A stretch of DNA of 37,937 nucleotides from Phycisphaerales bacterium (lineage in GTDB: Bacteria; Planctomycetota; Phycisphaerae; Phycisphaerales; SM1A02). Both the position numbers and the translations under genes were made by a program. The notes under the pieces are model-generated. The model searched no databases, had not been told where the DNA came from, and saw only the letters and a program-made list of their open reading frames with translations. The stretch is taken from assembly GCA_009692015.1 (NCBI GenBank), contig SIAB01000005.1, positions 1 through 37,937 of the forward strand, given 5' to 3'. Shown here in pieces: positions 17,647 to 25,984 of this stretch (the first letter of the stretch is position 1; every line of letters starts with the position of its first letter).

Positions 17647-18327
17647 ATGCGGTCCACTCACCAACTACTGGGGATGGGTTGCTACGCCCGCAGCAGCAGA
17701 TTGATGATGTGGGCCGTTGTGAGCGGGGCGGCGCTGACCGTTGTCGTCGCCTAGTGGTCGGGACTTTATGAAGACTGCTTCGAAGGCACTGCTCGCCAGA
17801 TCGTCACTTCCACGGTTGGTCCCGCCTGGCAGGGTGGGCTGTTTGCAAATGGTTCTACGGCAAGTGGCGTGCTGAGTTTCGCGATTGAGGCAGAGCCGTC
17901 AAAAGTGGCACAGTCCGTAGTTGAGGGGCCTGCATGGAGCCGAATTCGAATCAAGCCAACTCGCGAGCAGATCGACAGTTGTCATGCTCTCTTTGAAGAT
18001 GCGCGAGGATGGCCGTTCCCTGCGTTGATGGCTTTGCATTCGAGCGATACGACCTTCGAGGTGTGGAAAACAAGCTGGGGATTCCCACTTACCGGCTACC
18101 AGGGGAATCATCGCGCGCCATACGCGCTGCCCTTGCGTCCGATCATCGGTGGATTTCTGGTGAACTGGATCGTGTTCGCTGTCGTGTCCTACCTCGTTCT
18201 TTATCGCATCTCCTAGGCACGACGCGACGTCCTTCTTCGACGAAAACGCTGCGGCGCGTGCGGCTATCCCACCGGCAAGTCGCCCATATGCACCGAGTGC
18301 AGCACAGAGTGCGGCAAAGATGGATAG
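17647..18327 (+). pseudogene. Amber-interrupted membrane protein with C-terminal zinc ribbon
   Basis: One reading frame stays coherent from ATG 17647 to TAG 18325 but holds two internal TAG codons (17752-17754 and 18214-18216). Before the first TAG is a basic start and a TM helix (LMMWAVVSGAALTVVVA). Between them is a soluble part with ARGWPFPALMAL, then ALPLRPIIGGFLVNWIVF entering a second TM helix. After the second TAG the frame continues with LLRRKRCGACGYPTGKSPIC and TEC, a four-Cys zinc ribbon. This layout, two TM helices around a soluble domain ending in a CxxCGY ribbon, is a familiar planctomycete protein type of unknown role. The track shows only 17869-18216. Most likely a pseudogene; TAG readthrough is a less likely alternative. 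Confidence 0.65.
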
Positions 18328-18444
18328 GAATGAGCCTTTCGAGCAGGTGACCTTCCCCCTCAAACCAGACCAGCAGAAACCTTCGCATTCGGCGCAATTC
18401 GGGAGGTCAGTTGATGGCACTCAAGCGCACGGGTCGCGCCCCGT

Positions 18445-19419
18445 TCACCGCGCTCCGCGTTGGCGCGCCACCATGCTCCAAGTCTGTGCCTGAATCGGAT
18501 CCTTGGCCAGAGTCCATCTGCGCGCCGCGTCGAGTGCTGATTCGGCTGTGCCACAAAATTCCGCCCACTTGGCCCAGGCCTCTGCCGCAGCAGTGGGATC
18601 ACCCATCGATTCATGCGCCGCCGCGATTTCCCACGCGATCGCCTCGGTGAGACGGGCTCGCTCGGGGAGTGCCAAGAGCAGCGTCAGCACTTCCTGATGC
18701 CGAGCGAGTTTTCGCAGCGCCTTGGCCTCGGCGATGCGAAGCTCATCGCTTCGTGGATCGAGCAGGCGCGCCTCGCGCGCCAGTTCAAGTGCCCGTGGCG
18801 CGTCGCCCTGTTGAAGCGCGAGACCAGAGAGCGCCGCGACCACCCACGGCGACTGCGGGTCGAGAGCTCGCGCGCGCGCAAGCGACACTCCCGCCGCGTC
18901 GAACTGGCTCATCTGCATGAGCGCCAATCCTTGAAAGAGCGGGTGCTGCGGATTGGTTGGATCGAGCTCGCGCGCGCGCGCGAAGAATCCGACTGCTCCC
19001 GCGAGATCGTCCGCAGACTGGGCGGCAACTCCCGCGGCGTTGAGCAAGCCCGCACTCGGCGCGCAGAGTTCGACGGCGCGCTTGTACGCCGCCGCCGCCG
19101 CATTTCGCGCTGTTTGCTGGGCGAGCGGCGCGCGGGCATCGAGCGAGAGTGCGATCTCAACGCGGCCGAGCAACTCGAACGCCTCGCAACTCTGCGGAGC
19201 GACTTCCGTCAAGCGGGTGGCGATGCGAAGTGCCTCTGAAAAGCGCGCCGATTGAAGAGATGACTCGATGGCGGTGATCGTCGCCCGCATCGCGATGGGA
19301 TCATCTGGATTCAACTGCGGGGCATCCGCGGCGCGATCGCATCCACTGGTCGTGCCTGTGGCGACAATCAACCCCAGCATTGTCGATCTGTAGACTTGAT
19401 TCGATATGACCGAGATCAC
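18445..19419 (-). CDS. TPR-repeat lipoprotein
   Basis: 324 residues. A lipoprotein-type signal (YRSTMLGLIVATGTTSGC, Cys27) precedes an Ala/Leu-rich helical protein with about five TPR units, for example ARFSEALRIATRLTEVAPQS, AVGFFARARELDPTNPQH and DAAGVSLARARALDPQSPW. Such proteins act as scaffolds in envelope complexes; no partner can be named. GTG 19419 is kept as start because a TAGGAT hexamer lies 9 nt upstream and the basic residue before the hydrophobic core is then included; ATG 19380 is possible. From 19419 the coding start overlaps valS by 14 nt head to head. Confidence 0.75.
   Translation of the reverse strand: MISVISNQVYRSTMLGLIVATGTTSGCDRAADAPQLNPDDPIAMRATITAIESSLQSARFSEALRIATRLTEVAPQSCEAFELLGRVEIALSLDARAPLAQQTARNAAAAAYKRAVELCAPSAGLLNAAGVAAQSADDLAGAVGFFARARELDPTNPQHPLFQGLALMQMSQFDAAGVSLARARALDPQSPWVVAALSGLALQQGDAPRALELAREARLLDPRSDELRIAEAKALRKLARHQEVLTLLLALPERARLTEAIAWEIAAAHESMGDPTAAAEAWAKWAEFCGTAESALDAARRWTLAKDPIQAQTWSMVARQRGAR
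19391..19396 (+). promoter_or_regulatory. -10 element TAGACT for a near-leaderless valS transcript
   Basis: TAGACT ends 9 nt before the valS ATG (19406). It lies inside the TPR gene. No Shine-Dalgarno precedes valS. Confidence 0.45.
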
Positions 19420-22400
19420 GCAGGCGAAATCCTACTCACCGAGTGATCACGAGCCAGTCATCCTTGCACGGTGGTCTGCCGCGGGATGCTTTCACGCCGA
19501 GCCGACGAGTTCGGGCGCGCCCTATTCCGTTTTCATTCCTCCACCCAATGTGACTGCGGCGCTGCACTTGGGTCATGCCCTCAACAACACGCTGCAGGAT
19601 GTTCTCGTTCGCGTGGCGCGCATGCGGGGGTTGAACACGATGTGGATGCCGGGCACCGATCATGCTGGGATCGCCACGCAGACGGTGGTTGAGAAGCGGC
19701 TGCTCATGCAGGGAAAGCGCCGCACCGATTTCACGCGCGAAGAGTTTGTGGCGAAAGTGCAGGCGTGGAAGGACGAGTACGAGGCCGTAATCCTGGCGCA
19801 GCTACGGGAGATGGGGGCTTCATGCGACGAGGCGCGCACCCGCTTCACGATGGATCCCGTTTGCACGGCGGCGGTGCGCGAGGCCTTCTTTCGACTCTTC
19901 CAGGATGGTCTGATCGAACGGGGAAAACGGTTGGTGAACTGGGATCCCGCCTCGCAGACCGCGCTCGCCGACGACGAAGTTGAGATGGAAGAGGTCGATG
20001 GCTTCTTCTGGTACTTGCGCTATCCACTCGCCGATGGATCGGGTTTCGTCACGGTCGCAACAACGCGCCCCGAAACGATGCTCGGCGACACGGCGGTGGG
20101 TGTGAATCCCAAAGACCCGCGTGCCGCTGCACTTCGCGGCAAGCAGGTGCGCTTGCCGATTGTTGATCGCGTGATCCCAATCATCGAAGACGATTATGTC
20201 GTGAGGCCAGTCGAACTCGGTGGCGATCCACTCGATGGCAAGGCGAAGTTTGCGAGCGGGTTTCTGAAGGTAACCCCCGCGCATGATCCAAACGATTGGG
20301 AACTCGGTCGCCGGCACAATCTGCAGGCGATCAACATCATGGCTCCCGATGGATCGATTAGTGATCGACATGGTTGGACCGATGTCTCAGCGGCCGCGCG
20401 CGCATTCGTGGGCATGTCGCGCGAGGAGGCGCGCGTAGCAGTTGTCGCCTGGTTCAAGACCAATGGACTGCTCGAGAAGGTCATTCCCTATCGCCACACT
20501 GTTGGTCACAGTTACCGAAGTCATGTTCCAGTGGAACCCTACCTCTCGGATCAGTGGTACGTGCGCGTCACGGACGATCGCTTGTGCGGCAGTGCGCTGC
20601 GGGCGATGGATGAGGCGCAGTATGAGGGCGAGCGCCCGGCTTCTGCGCCGGCGGCACGCCTGGGCGATGGCGGTCTGAAGTTCTTTCCGGCGCGCTACGC
20701 CAAAACATTTCAGCACTGGCACGAGGGGATCCGCGACTGGTGCATCTCTCGTCAATTGTGGTGGGGGCATCGCATACCCGTCTGGTCGAAGTCGTTCGCG
20801 GTCGCGGATGCCCCAGAAGCGAATGCCTGGACCGACCGCGGCGCGTGCGAAATGCGTCGCGAACTTTCGGATGGTCGAATCGAACTCTTTGTCTGTTTGC
20901 CAGAGGCGCTCGATGCAACCCTCGGCGCCCAACTCACCGCCGCAGGTTTCGTGCAAGACCCCGATGTACTCGACACCTGGTTCTCGAGTGCGCTCTGGCC
21001 GATGAGCACGCTCGGGTGGCCCAATCCAGCACGATTTGAGCTGGATGGCATGCTCGAGACATTCAATCCCAGTGCGGTGCTCTCGACTGCCCGTGAGATC
21101 ATCACCCTCTGGGTGAGTCGCATGGTGATGTTCAATCGCTATTTCTTGAAGGGTCGCTTGCCCTTCCATTCTGTCTTCATTCACAGCGTTGTGCAGGATG
21201 GATTCGGGCAGAAAATGTCGAAGTCGCTTGGCAATGGTGTGGATCCCCGCGACATCATTGCCACGCATGGCGCCGACGCGATGCGATTCGTGTTGACCCA
21301 GATTTCAACACCGACTCAGGATGTGCGCTTGCCGATCGACATGCTCTGTCCCTTCACCCAAGCAGCATTCGCACCCAAGACGATCACCACCGCATCAGGT
21401 CATGTCGTTTCTGCGCCGACCCAGCTCTGCCCGACAGATCCGAAGAAGCAGATGGTGACTGCCTATGGGGTGAGCGCTGGATTGGTCAGCGCGACCCCGG
21501 AAACACCGCTGGCCCGCAACACTTCGAGTCGCTTCGATGGCGGCCGCAACTTCGTCACAAAGTTGTGGAACGCCGCTCGGTTCGCGCGGGCGCAGTGCGC
21601 GGGCTCGACGCCGTCGAGCGATCCCGTCACGGCAGTCGCGCTGCCCGATCGCTGGATCTTGGCACGATTCGCGCTTACGGTCGAAAGCATCGATCGCGCC
21701 CTTGGTGACTACCAGTTCAATCAGGTGGCAGATGCGCTCTACGAGTTTGTCTGGAGAGACTTCTGCGATTGGTATCTCGAAGCGATCAAGCCAACGGTGC
21801 AGGGCGATCCCGTTCAACAGGCTGTTCTGCGCGCAGTGCTCGATGGCATCTTGCGGATCATGCATCCGGTGATGCCATTCGTGACTGAAGTTCTCTGGGA
21901 GCCGGTGCGGTCGATGTCGACTGCGCCGGTGCGCGGTCTCGACCTGCCCAGCGCGTCGTTGCTCACAGTCGCGCGGTGGCCGACTCCGGCGGCTGAGCTC
22001 CATGATGCGCGCGCGATCGAGTCATTCGAGCGTGTGCAGACGCTGGTGACCGCGATTCGAAATGTTCGCGGCGAGCGCCAAGTCAATGACAAGCGGCGCA
22101 TCACGCTGCACGCGCCAAAGGAGATTATTGAATCCATCGCAGCGGGGGGTGGCGCTGTCGAAACACTCGCTGGTCTTTCGCGCGCAGAGCAGGTGGATCC
22201 AGAGAATCGACCGGCCGATGCGGTGGCCTTTCCATTCCAGGGATTTGAACTCTTGGTGAGCGGACTGGTCGACGCCGTCGATGTGGGGGCGGAGCGCAAG
22301 CGCCTCGAACAAACCATCGCCGATCGAACCCGGGCCGCGAGTGGATTTCAGGGGAAGCTCAACAACGCCGGATACCTCGCCAAGGCCAGGCCAGAAGTGA

Positions 22401-22489
22401 TCGAAGAAACGCGGCGTATGCTCTCTCAGGTGCAGGCGGATCTCGTGGCCGCCCAGCGCACACTCGAAACGCTCTCGACGACTGTGTGA
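19406..22489 (+). CDS. valS: Valine-tRNA ligase
   Basis: Class I aminoacyl-tRNA synthetase charging tRNA-Val, with an editing domain that removes mischarged Thr. 1027 residues. Seen: PPPNVTAALHLGHA with the HIGH motif as HLGH (54-57), MWMPGTDHAGIATQ, an inserted editing domain around TTRPETMLGDTAVGV, WCISRQLWWGHRIPVW, DVLDTWFSSALWP, and QKMSKSLGN with KMSKS at 603-607. After this comes the helical anticodon-binding domain and a C-terminal coiled-coil arm (ERKRLEQTIADRTRAASGF) typical of ValRS. The first residues overlap the divergent TPR gene. A metallopeptidase-like lipoprotein follows after 9 nt, probably on the same transcript. Confidence 0.97.
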   Translation: MTEITQAKSYSPSDHEPVILARWSAAGCFHAEPTSSGAPYSVFIPPPNVTAALHLGHALNNTLQDVLVRVARMRGLNTMWMPGTDHAGIATQTVVEKRLLMQGKRRTDFTREEFVAKVQAWKDEYEAVILAQLREMGASCDEARTRFTMDPVCTAAVREAFFRLFQDGLIERGKRLVNWDPASQTALADDEVEMEEVDGFFWYLRYPLADGSGFVTVATTRPETMLGDTAVGVNPKDPRAAALRGKQVRLPIVDRVIPIIEDDYVVRPVELGGDPLDGKAKFASGFLKVTPAHDPNDWELGRRHNLQAINIMAPDGSISDRHGWTDVSAAARAFVGMSREEARVAVVAWFKTNGLLEKVIPYRHTVGHSYRSHVPVEPYLSDQWYVRVTDDRLCGSALRAMDEAQYEGERPASAPAARLGDGGLKFFPARYAKTFQHWHEGIRDWCISRQLWWGHRIPVWSKSFAVADAPEANAWTDRGACEMRRELSDGRIELFVCLPEALDATLGAQLTAAGFVQDPDVLDTWFSSALWPMSTLGWPNPARFELDGMLETFNPSAVLSTAREIITLWVSRMVMFNRYFLKGRLPFHSVFIHSVVQDGFGQKMSKSLGNGVDPRDIIATHGADAMRFVLTQISTPTQDVRLPIDMLCPFTQAAFAPKTITTASGHVVSAPTQLCPTDPKKQMVTAYGVSAGLVSATPETPLARNTSSRFDGGRNFVTKLWNAARFARAQCAGSTPSSDPVTAVALPDRWILARFALTVESIDRALGDYQFNQVADALYEFVWRDFCDWYLEAIKPTVQGDPVQQAVLRAVLDGILRIMHPVMPFVTEVLWEPVRSMSTAPVRGLDLPSASLLTVARWPTPAAELHDARAIESFERVQTLVTAIRNVRGERQVNDKRRITLHAPKEIIESIAAGGGAVETLAGLSRAEQVDPENRPADAVAFPFQGFELLVSGLVDAVDVGAERKRLEQTIADRTRAASGFQGKLNNAGYLAKARPEVIEETRRMLSQVQADLVAAQRTLETLSTTV
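19429..19434 (-). promoter_or_regulatory. -10 element TAGGAT for the TPR lipoprotein gene
   Basis: On the minus strand TAGGAT is followed by 9 nt and the GTG at 19419. It lies inside the valS coding start, the mirror image of the valS -10 lying inside the TPR gene. Confidence 0.4.
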
Positions 22490-22498
22490 TTCGTACTG

Positions 22499-23803
22499 AT
22501 GTTCCTCGAACCGCTCTCTTTGCCACTCGATTCACCCGCCGCGCGCCGCATCATCCCGCAAGGGAAGGCGATCGCGCTGTCGATTCTCTTGGCGATGGCA
22601 GGCAGCGGTTGCGCGCGCACCACCGCAACTTCGCAGCGTGCCACGGCGGCGAACGCGCTGGGGACAACCGCGCGCGCGCGCGACAATGATCCGACCGACG
22701 CCCCCGCCCCCGCAGCAACTGCGCCACTAGTAAGTGCGCCGGTTGGATCTGCCATCGGGGACGGGGGGGCCGGGGCGATGCAGCGGCGGTTGTCCGTGCC
22801 ACGGGTGAATCCGTGGAAGAGCGCGACGCGCGACGGCCACCAGATTGACACCGATCACTTCACGCTTCGCACCACGATTCGCAATGGCGACCTGCGACGC
22901 TTCCTGCCAAATTTCAGCGAGCGCGCGCTCACCCAGTACACCACGGCCATCGTTCCGCTGCCCGCGCCTTCGCGCAAGTTGGAGTCCTTCATCTTTGGGA
23001 CGCGCGACGAATGGGTGAAATTCACACAGGATCGACTCGGCGAGGATGCGGGCGCGTACCTGGGACTCGGTCGCGGTGGTTACACATCAAAGTCCGTGGC
23101 GATCCTCTATGACATTGGCCCAACCGACACGCTGACGATTCTCGCCCATGAAGGTTGGCATCAGTATTCGCAGGCTGTTTTTCAGCAGGAATTGCCGGTG
23201 TGGCTTGAAGAGGGTGTGGCGACTTTCATGGAGGGGTATCGCGTCGATAGCGAAGGGCAGCCCCTCTTCGCAGCGTGGCGCAACTTCGAGCGATTCGGTG
23301 AATTGCGCGACGCGGTCCGCCGTGAAGAGCTCATTCCCCTTGCAGAGTTGTTGGATGGCACCCCGCAACAGTTTCTCGCTGATGGTCGTGATCGGCTCTT
23401 GACCTACTACGCGCAGGTGTGGGCGCTGACCCACTTCTTCGCCGAGGGTGCCAATGGAAAGTACCGCGCAGCGCTTGCCGAGCTTCTCACGGATGCGGTT
23501 ACTGGTCAGATTTCACAGACGCTCGAGGAACGGATGTCGACCAATGCTGATCGACGCACGGTTCAACGGTTGATGAGTCGCGGAGGAATTCGCGGACTCC
23601 CTGGCACGCTGGTCGCCCGTGGATACTTCTCGGAAAACTTTGCCGAATTCGCAGCCGAGTACGACGCGTTCGTCCGACAAATCTGCGGTCGTGGATCAGG
23701 CGAGTTCATTTGGCGCGGTGTGAGTCCGATTCCGCGCGTGTTGGCGGAGCCTATGCCGGCGCACGATGCGAACGAGCAGGACGCTGAACAGAACGACCCC
23801 TGA
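22499..23803 (+). CDS. Putative HExxH metallopeptidase lipoprotein (gluzincin-like)
   Basis: 434 residues. A long signal ending in the lipobox-like AGSGC (Cys about 38) is followed by an Ala/Pro/Thr-rich linker and a domain with HEGWHQY (HExxH, H217-H221) and WLEEGVATFMEG, where Glu 16-17 residues later is the expected third zinc ligand. Together these make a gluzincin-type active site. Planctomycetes carry many such proteins, often annotated DUF1570; the soluble domain here starts near RDGHQIDTDHFTLRT, a strand pattern usual in that group. Expected in the periplasm or at the outer membrane. It starts 9 nt after valS, which probably reflects shared transcription rather than shared function. 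Proteolytic activity is inferred only from the motif. Confidence 0.75.
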   Translation: MFLEPLSLPLDSPAARRIIPQGKAIALSILLAMAGSGCARTTATSQRATAANALGTTARARDNDPTDAPAPAATAPLVSAPVGSAIGDGGAGAMQRRLSVPRVNPWKSATRDGHQIDTDHFTLRTTIRNGDLRRFLPNFSERALTQYTTAIVPLPAPSRKLESFIFGTRDEWVKFTQDRLGEDAGAYLGLGRGGYTSKSVAILYDIGPTDTLTILAHEGWHQYSQAVFQQELPVWLEEGVATFMEGYRVDSEGQPLFAAWRNFERFGELRDAVRREELIPLAELLDGTPQQFLADGRDRLLTYYAQVWALTHFFAEGANGKYRAALAELLTDAVTGQISQTLEERMSTNADRRTVQRLMSRGGIRGLPGTLVARGYFSENFAEFAAEYDAFVRQICGRGSGEFIWRGVSPIPRVLAEPMPAHDANEQDAEQNDP

Positions 23804-24461
23804 CCCAGGCCTGAACAAGCCCTGCGCGTGGGCGGTGCGTGGGGGGATGTGATTGTGGATGGGATGATCCGGCAAGCGCGCGCCAATGATGAGTGAACTT
23901 GGCAGCAGCGACGGACTGGGAATTCAGAAAAATCGAAGAGGGAGGTAAAGAGGAAAGATGGTGGAGGGAATCACGGAGTCCTTAGACACGGAAACCGAGG
24001 CTGTCGTTGGCGGCGATCGGGTTGTTGTTCCTGTAGCCGAACGATTTGGGCGCAGCGACGATCTCGATCCCGCCAAGCGAATGAGCAACGGTTGCATCGT
24101 CTCGGAACGCATGTACTGGGGCTCAGACATGCTGCGCGGAGCGGCGCAGACTTGCGCGACTCGCAAACTCGCCCAGCACTTGGTTCCGAGCCGATGCACT
24201 AGGGCGCACACAATGCGGCGGTTTGAGTCCCCACTGCGCGCACCATGTGGCCATTTCTTTCCTCCGGCACACGCACTTCCGACCGCGCTTGTGCCATCGC
24301 CGCGGGACAAGTTCGCCCCTCGGGGTTACGGGCAAACCCATCGCTTTCACCAGCAGATTCTGCCCCGTAACCGTGGGGTACTGCACGAGAAGGACCAACG
24401 CCCAACAAGCGCAGGCGATCAAGCGGTGATGCGAGAAACAGAAGAGTCTGTCAGCGTCCTG
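23804..24461. other. 658-bp stretch with no intact gene
   Basis: The plus ORF 23958-24599 and several minus ORFs overlap one another without a recognisable domain or supported start. The one readable element is a formylglycine-generating-enzyme-like C-terminus on the minus strand (listed separately). No terminator with a clear T-tract was found after the metallopeptidase gene. I read the stretch as mostly decayed coding DNA. Confidence 0.5.
23982..24123 (-). pseudogene. C-terminal remnant of a formylglycine-generating-enzyme (SUMF1/FGE-sulfatase) domain
   Basis: In the minus-strand frame ending in TAA at 23982 the last residues read SFGYRNNNPIAANDSLGFRV. This is the usual end of FGE-sulfatase domains (R-x-x-x-R-N...P......GFRV). 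The frame is open for 46 codons back to a TGA at 24124-24126, and nothing upstream in any frame matches the rest of the domain (no GNVWEW or RGGSW). It is therefore a fragment, not a gene. FGE domains convert a Cys to formylglycine in sulfatases or serve as carbohydrate-binding or regulatory folds. The ORF track misses it because no start codon opens this frame. Confidence 0.45.
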
Positions 24462-25244
24462 TTAGCTGAAACCCCCAACGCACTTGGACACAAACGCAGT
24501 GCCGCGATCCTTGGCATCGCTGGCCATCCTGCCAAACCCCATGTGCTCGTGGGGCGCACCAGTTTCGGTGTACGCGTGCATCTCAATTCTCTCTGGTGAT
24601 GAAGAGCGCCCACGCAAGGCGTCGAGAAATCGGCGCTGTCCCTCAATGGGCACCCACCCATCGAGCTCGGAGTGAATCGCCAGCAGAGGAATGTCCCGCC
24701 AGGCATTCAAGTGCGTGATGGGATTGAATGCGTCGACGAGTTCCTGCTGATACATCGCCCGCTGCCGCTGACTCTCCCAATCACCTGTGGTTGATTCGAG
24801 CAGCATTCCGCAGAACGGATGCGCCGAGCATCCGCGCACCATCGCCGTCATTCCACCAGCGCTCATGCCACCGATGACTGCCCGCGTGATATCGAATCCG
24901 CCAAGCGCCTCGAGGTCGCGCATCATCTGGTCAATCTCCGCAGCGGCTTGAGTCACCACCCGCAGCGTCTGGGCGCCGTCGTGCATCGCAAGGTCGAGCC
25001 GCTCTCCATGACCAGGCAGATCAACAGCAACGCAGGCGATCCCAGAGCGAATGAGTCGCAAGTAACGACCTGGGTCGAGTTCCTTGGTCACGGTTCGTCC
25101 GTGAAACCACAAGAGGAAGGGCAGTGCCTCGTCACGGCGCTCGACCGGTCGCATGATGACCACAGGCACCGTGCCATCCACCAGTCGCCGCCAATGACTC
25201 GCGCGCATCAGCTGCGATGGGAACCCATCGGAAGGCGATGGCAT
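24462..25244 (-). CDS. Alpha/beta hydrolase, dienelactone-hydrolase or esterase type
   Basis: 260 residues, no signal peptide, so probably cytoplasmic. Oxyanion region LLWFHGRTVTKE, VAVDLPGHGER, nucleophile elbow GGMSAGG with S128, acid ELDGWVP (D195) and base PHEHMGFG (H232 or H234, the latter in the usual place) give a full catalytic triad. It resembles YitV-like and prolyl-oligopeptidase-related esterases. Its ATG lies 3 nt after the rsmD TGA, so the two are co-transcribed, though no functional link is evident. Natural substrate unknown. Confidence 0.8.
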   Translation of the reverse strand: MPSPSDGFPSQLMRASHWRRLVDGTVPVVIMRPVERRDEALPFLLWFHGRTVTKELDPGRYLRLIRSGIACVAVDLPGHGERLDLAMHDGAQTLRVVTQAAAEIDQMMRDLEALGGFDITRAVIGGMSAGGMTAMVRGCSAHPFCGMLLESTTGDWESQRQRAMYQQELVDAFNPITHLNAWRDIPLLAIHSELDGWVPIEGQRRFLDALRGRSSSPERIEMHAYTETGAPHEHMGFGRMASDAKDRGTAFVSKCVGGFS

Positions 25245-25247
25245 CGA

Positions 25248-25838
25248 TCACTCCACCGGCGCGGTCTTGGCGGGCGCGTAGAGCAAGATGTGTTGCTCGG
25301 GGCCATAGTCGTACGCTTCGGGACCGCTGAACCCTTCGATCGCAAAGTCGAGATCCGCGTAATAGGTCGGCGCGCGCAGGATCACGAATGATTTCTCTGC
25401 CAGCGTGGGCTTCAAGTTCGCGATGTGTCCGAGTACGCGCGCCTTGCCCCCCGGATCGTTCATCAATTCAAAGGGTGGATCGACAAAGACAATGTCGACC
25501 GGCGCCGGCGCGCAGGCAATCGCCCCGGGGCCCAGTGCATCGGTCTGAATCCACTGCACACGATCGCCACAACCGAGCGTCAGAATGTTGGCGCGCAGAT
25601 ACTCGCCAACCTGTCGATTCTGTTCGACACAGACAACGCGACTGGCACCGAGGCTGGCGGCCTCGATCCCCATGGTTCCAACCCCGGCGAAGAGATCAAG
25701 CACCCGCGCACCCTCGAACCATCCGCGCAGAATGTTGAAGACCGCTGACTTGGTGCGCGAACCCATCGGGCGCGTCTGCGTGCCGTCTGGGATTTGGAGT
25801 TGTCGTGAGCGATACTCACCAGAGAGAATCCGAAGCAT
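25248..25838 (-). CDS. rsmD: 16S rRNA (guanine966-N2)-methyltransferase
   Basis: SAM-dependent enzyme methylating G966 of 16S rRNA, near the P site. 196 residues from ATG 25838; the track start at 25982 adds a translated GC-rich repeat and is rejected. The protein opens MLRILSGEYRSRQLQIPDG and has TRPMGSRTKSAVFNIL, SAM-binding VLDLFAGVGTMGIEA, VCVEQN and the N6/N2-methyltransferase motif FVDPPFE, all typical of RsmD. A TACGAT hexamer lies 7 nt upstream of the ATG. First gene of a two-gene unit with the alpha/beta hydrolase. Confidence 0.93.
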   Translation of the reverse strand: MLRILSGEYRSRQLQIPDGTQTRPMGSRTKSAVFNILRGWFEGARVLDLFAGVGTMGIEAASLGASRVVCVEQNRQVGEYLRANILTLGCGDRVQWIQTDALGPGAIACAPAPVDIVFVDPPFELMNDPGGKARVLGHIANLKPTLAEKSFVILRAPTYYADLDFAIEGFSGPEAYDYGPEQHILLYAPAKTAPVE

Positions 25839-25845
25839 AGAGCCG

Positions 25846-25851
25846 ATCGTA
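25846..25851 (-). promoter_or_regulatory. -10 element TACGAT for a leaderless rsmD transcript
   Basis: On the minus strand TACGAT is followed by 7 nt and the rsmD ATG at 25838. No Shine-Dalgarno is present. Confidence 0.5.
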
Positions 25852-25867
25852 GGGATTTTGCCGGTCG

Positions 25868-25936
25868 GCGCGCGAGTCGGCGGCGGGCGGCGTGCGGCGG
25901 GCGGCGTGCGGCGGTCGGCGGGCGGCGCGGGCGCCG
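25868..25936 (+). repeat. GC-rich 14-bp tandem repeat tract between divergent genes
   Basis: Two perfect copies of GGCGGGCGGCGTGC (25882-25909) are flanked by degenerate copies (GGCGGTCGGCGGGC and others). The tract is almost pure G/C, with many GGCGG and GGCGGG runs on the plus strand and C runs on the other, so it could form G-quadruplex-like structures. It lies between the rsmD -10 and the next gene's -10. Confidence 0.75.
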
Positions 25937-25950
25937 CGCTCCACCGCGCG

Positions 25951-25965
25951 GGGTGTGCCACACCC
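25951..25965. promoter_or_regulatory. Perfect inverted repeat GGGTGTGCCACACCC, possible operator
   Basis: Two 7-bp arms around a single central base, ending 6 nt before the TACCGT -10 of the 25985 gene. The place fits a repressor or activator site, but no second copy was seen and it could be chance in GC-rich DNA. Confidence 0.35.
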
Positions 25966-25971
25966 GACCTG

Positions 25972-25977
25972 TACCGT
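25972..25977 (+). promoter_or_regulatory. -10 element TACCGT for a leaderless transcript of the 25985 gene
   Basis: TACCGT is followed by 7 nt (AGCACCC) and the ATG at 25985; no Shine-Dalgarno. Confidence 0.5.
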
Positions 25978-25984
25978 AGCACCC

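Noticed and set aside
23958-24599. 213-aa plus ORF
   Set aside because: Its 3' part is antisense to the alpha/beta hydrolase, its 5' part is antisense to the FGE remnant, and it has no recognisable feature despite an AGGAAAG before the ATG.
25839-25982. N-terminal extension of rsmD
   Set aside because: It translates the GC repeat tract into Ala/Arg/Pro strings; the conserved RsmD start is at 25838.
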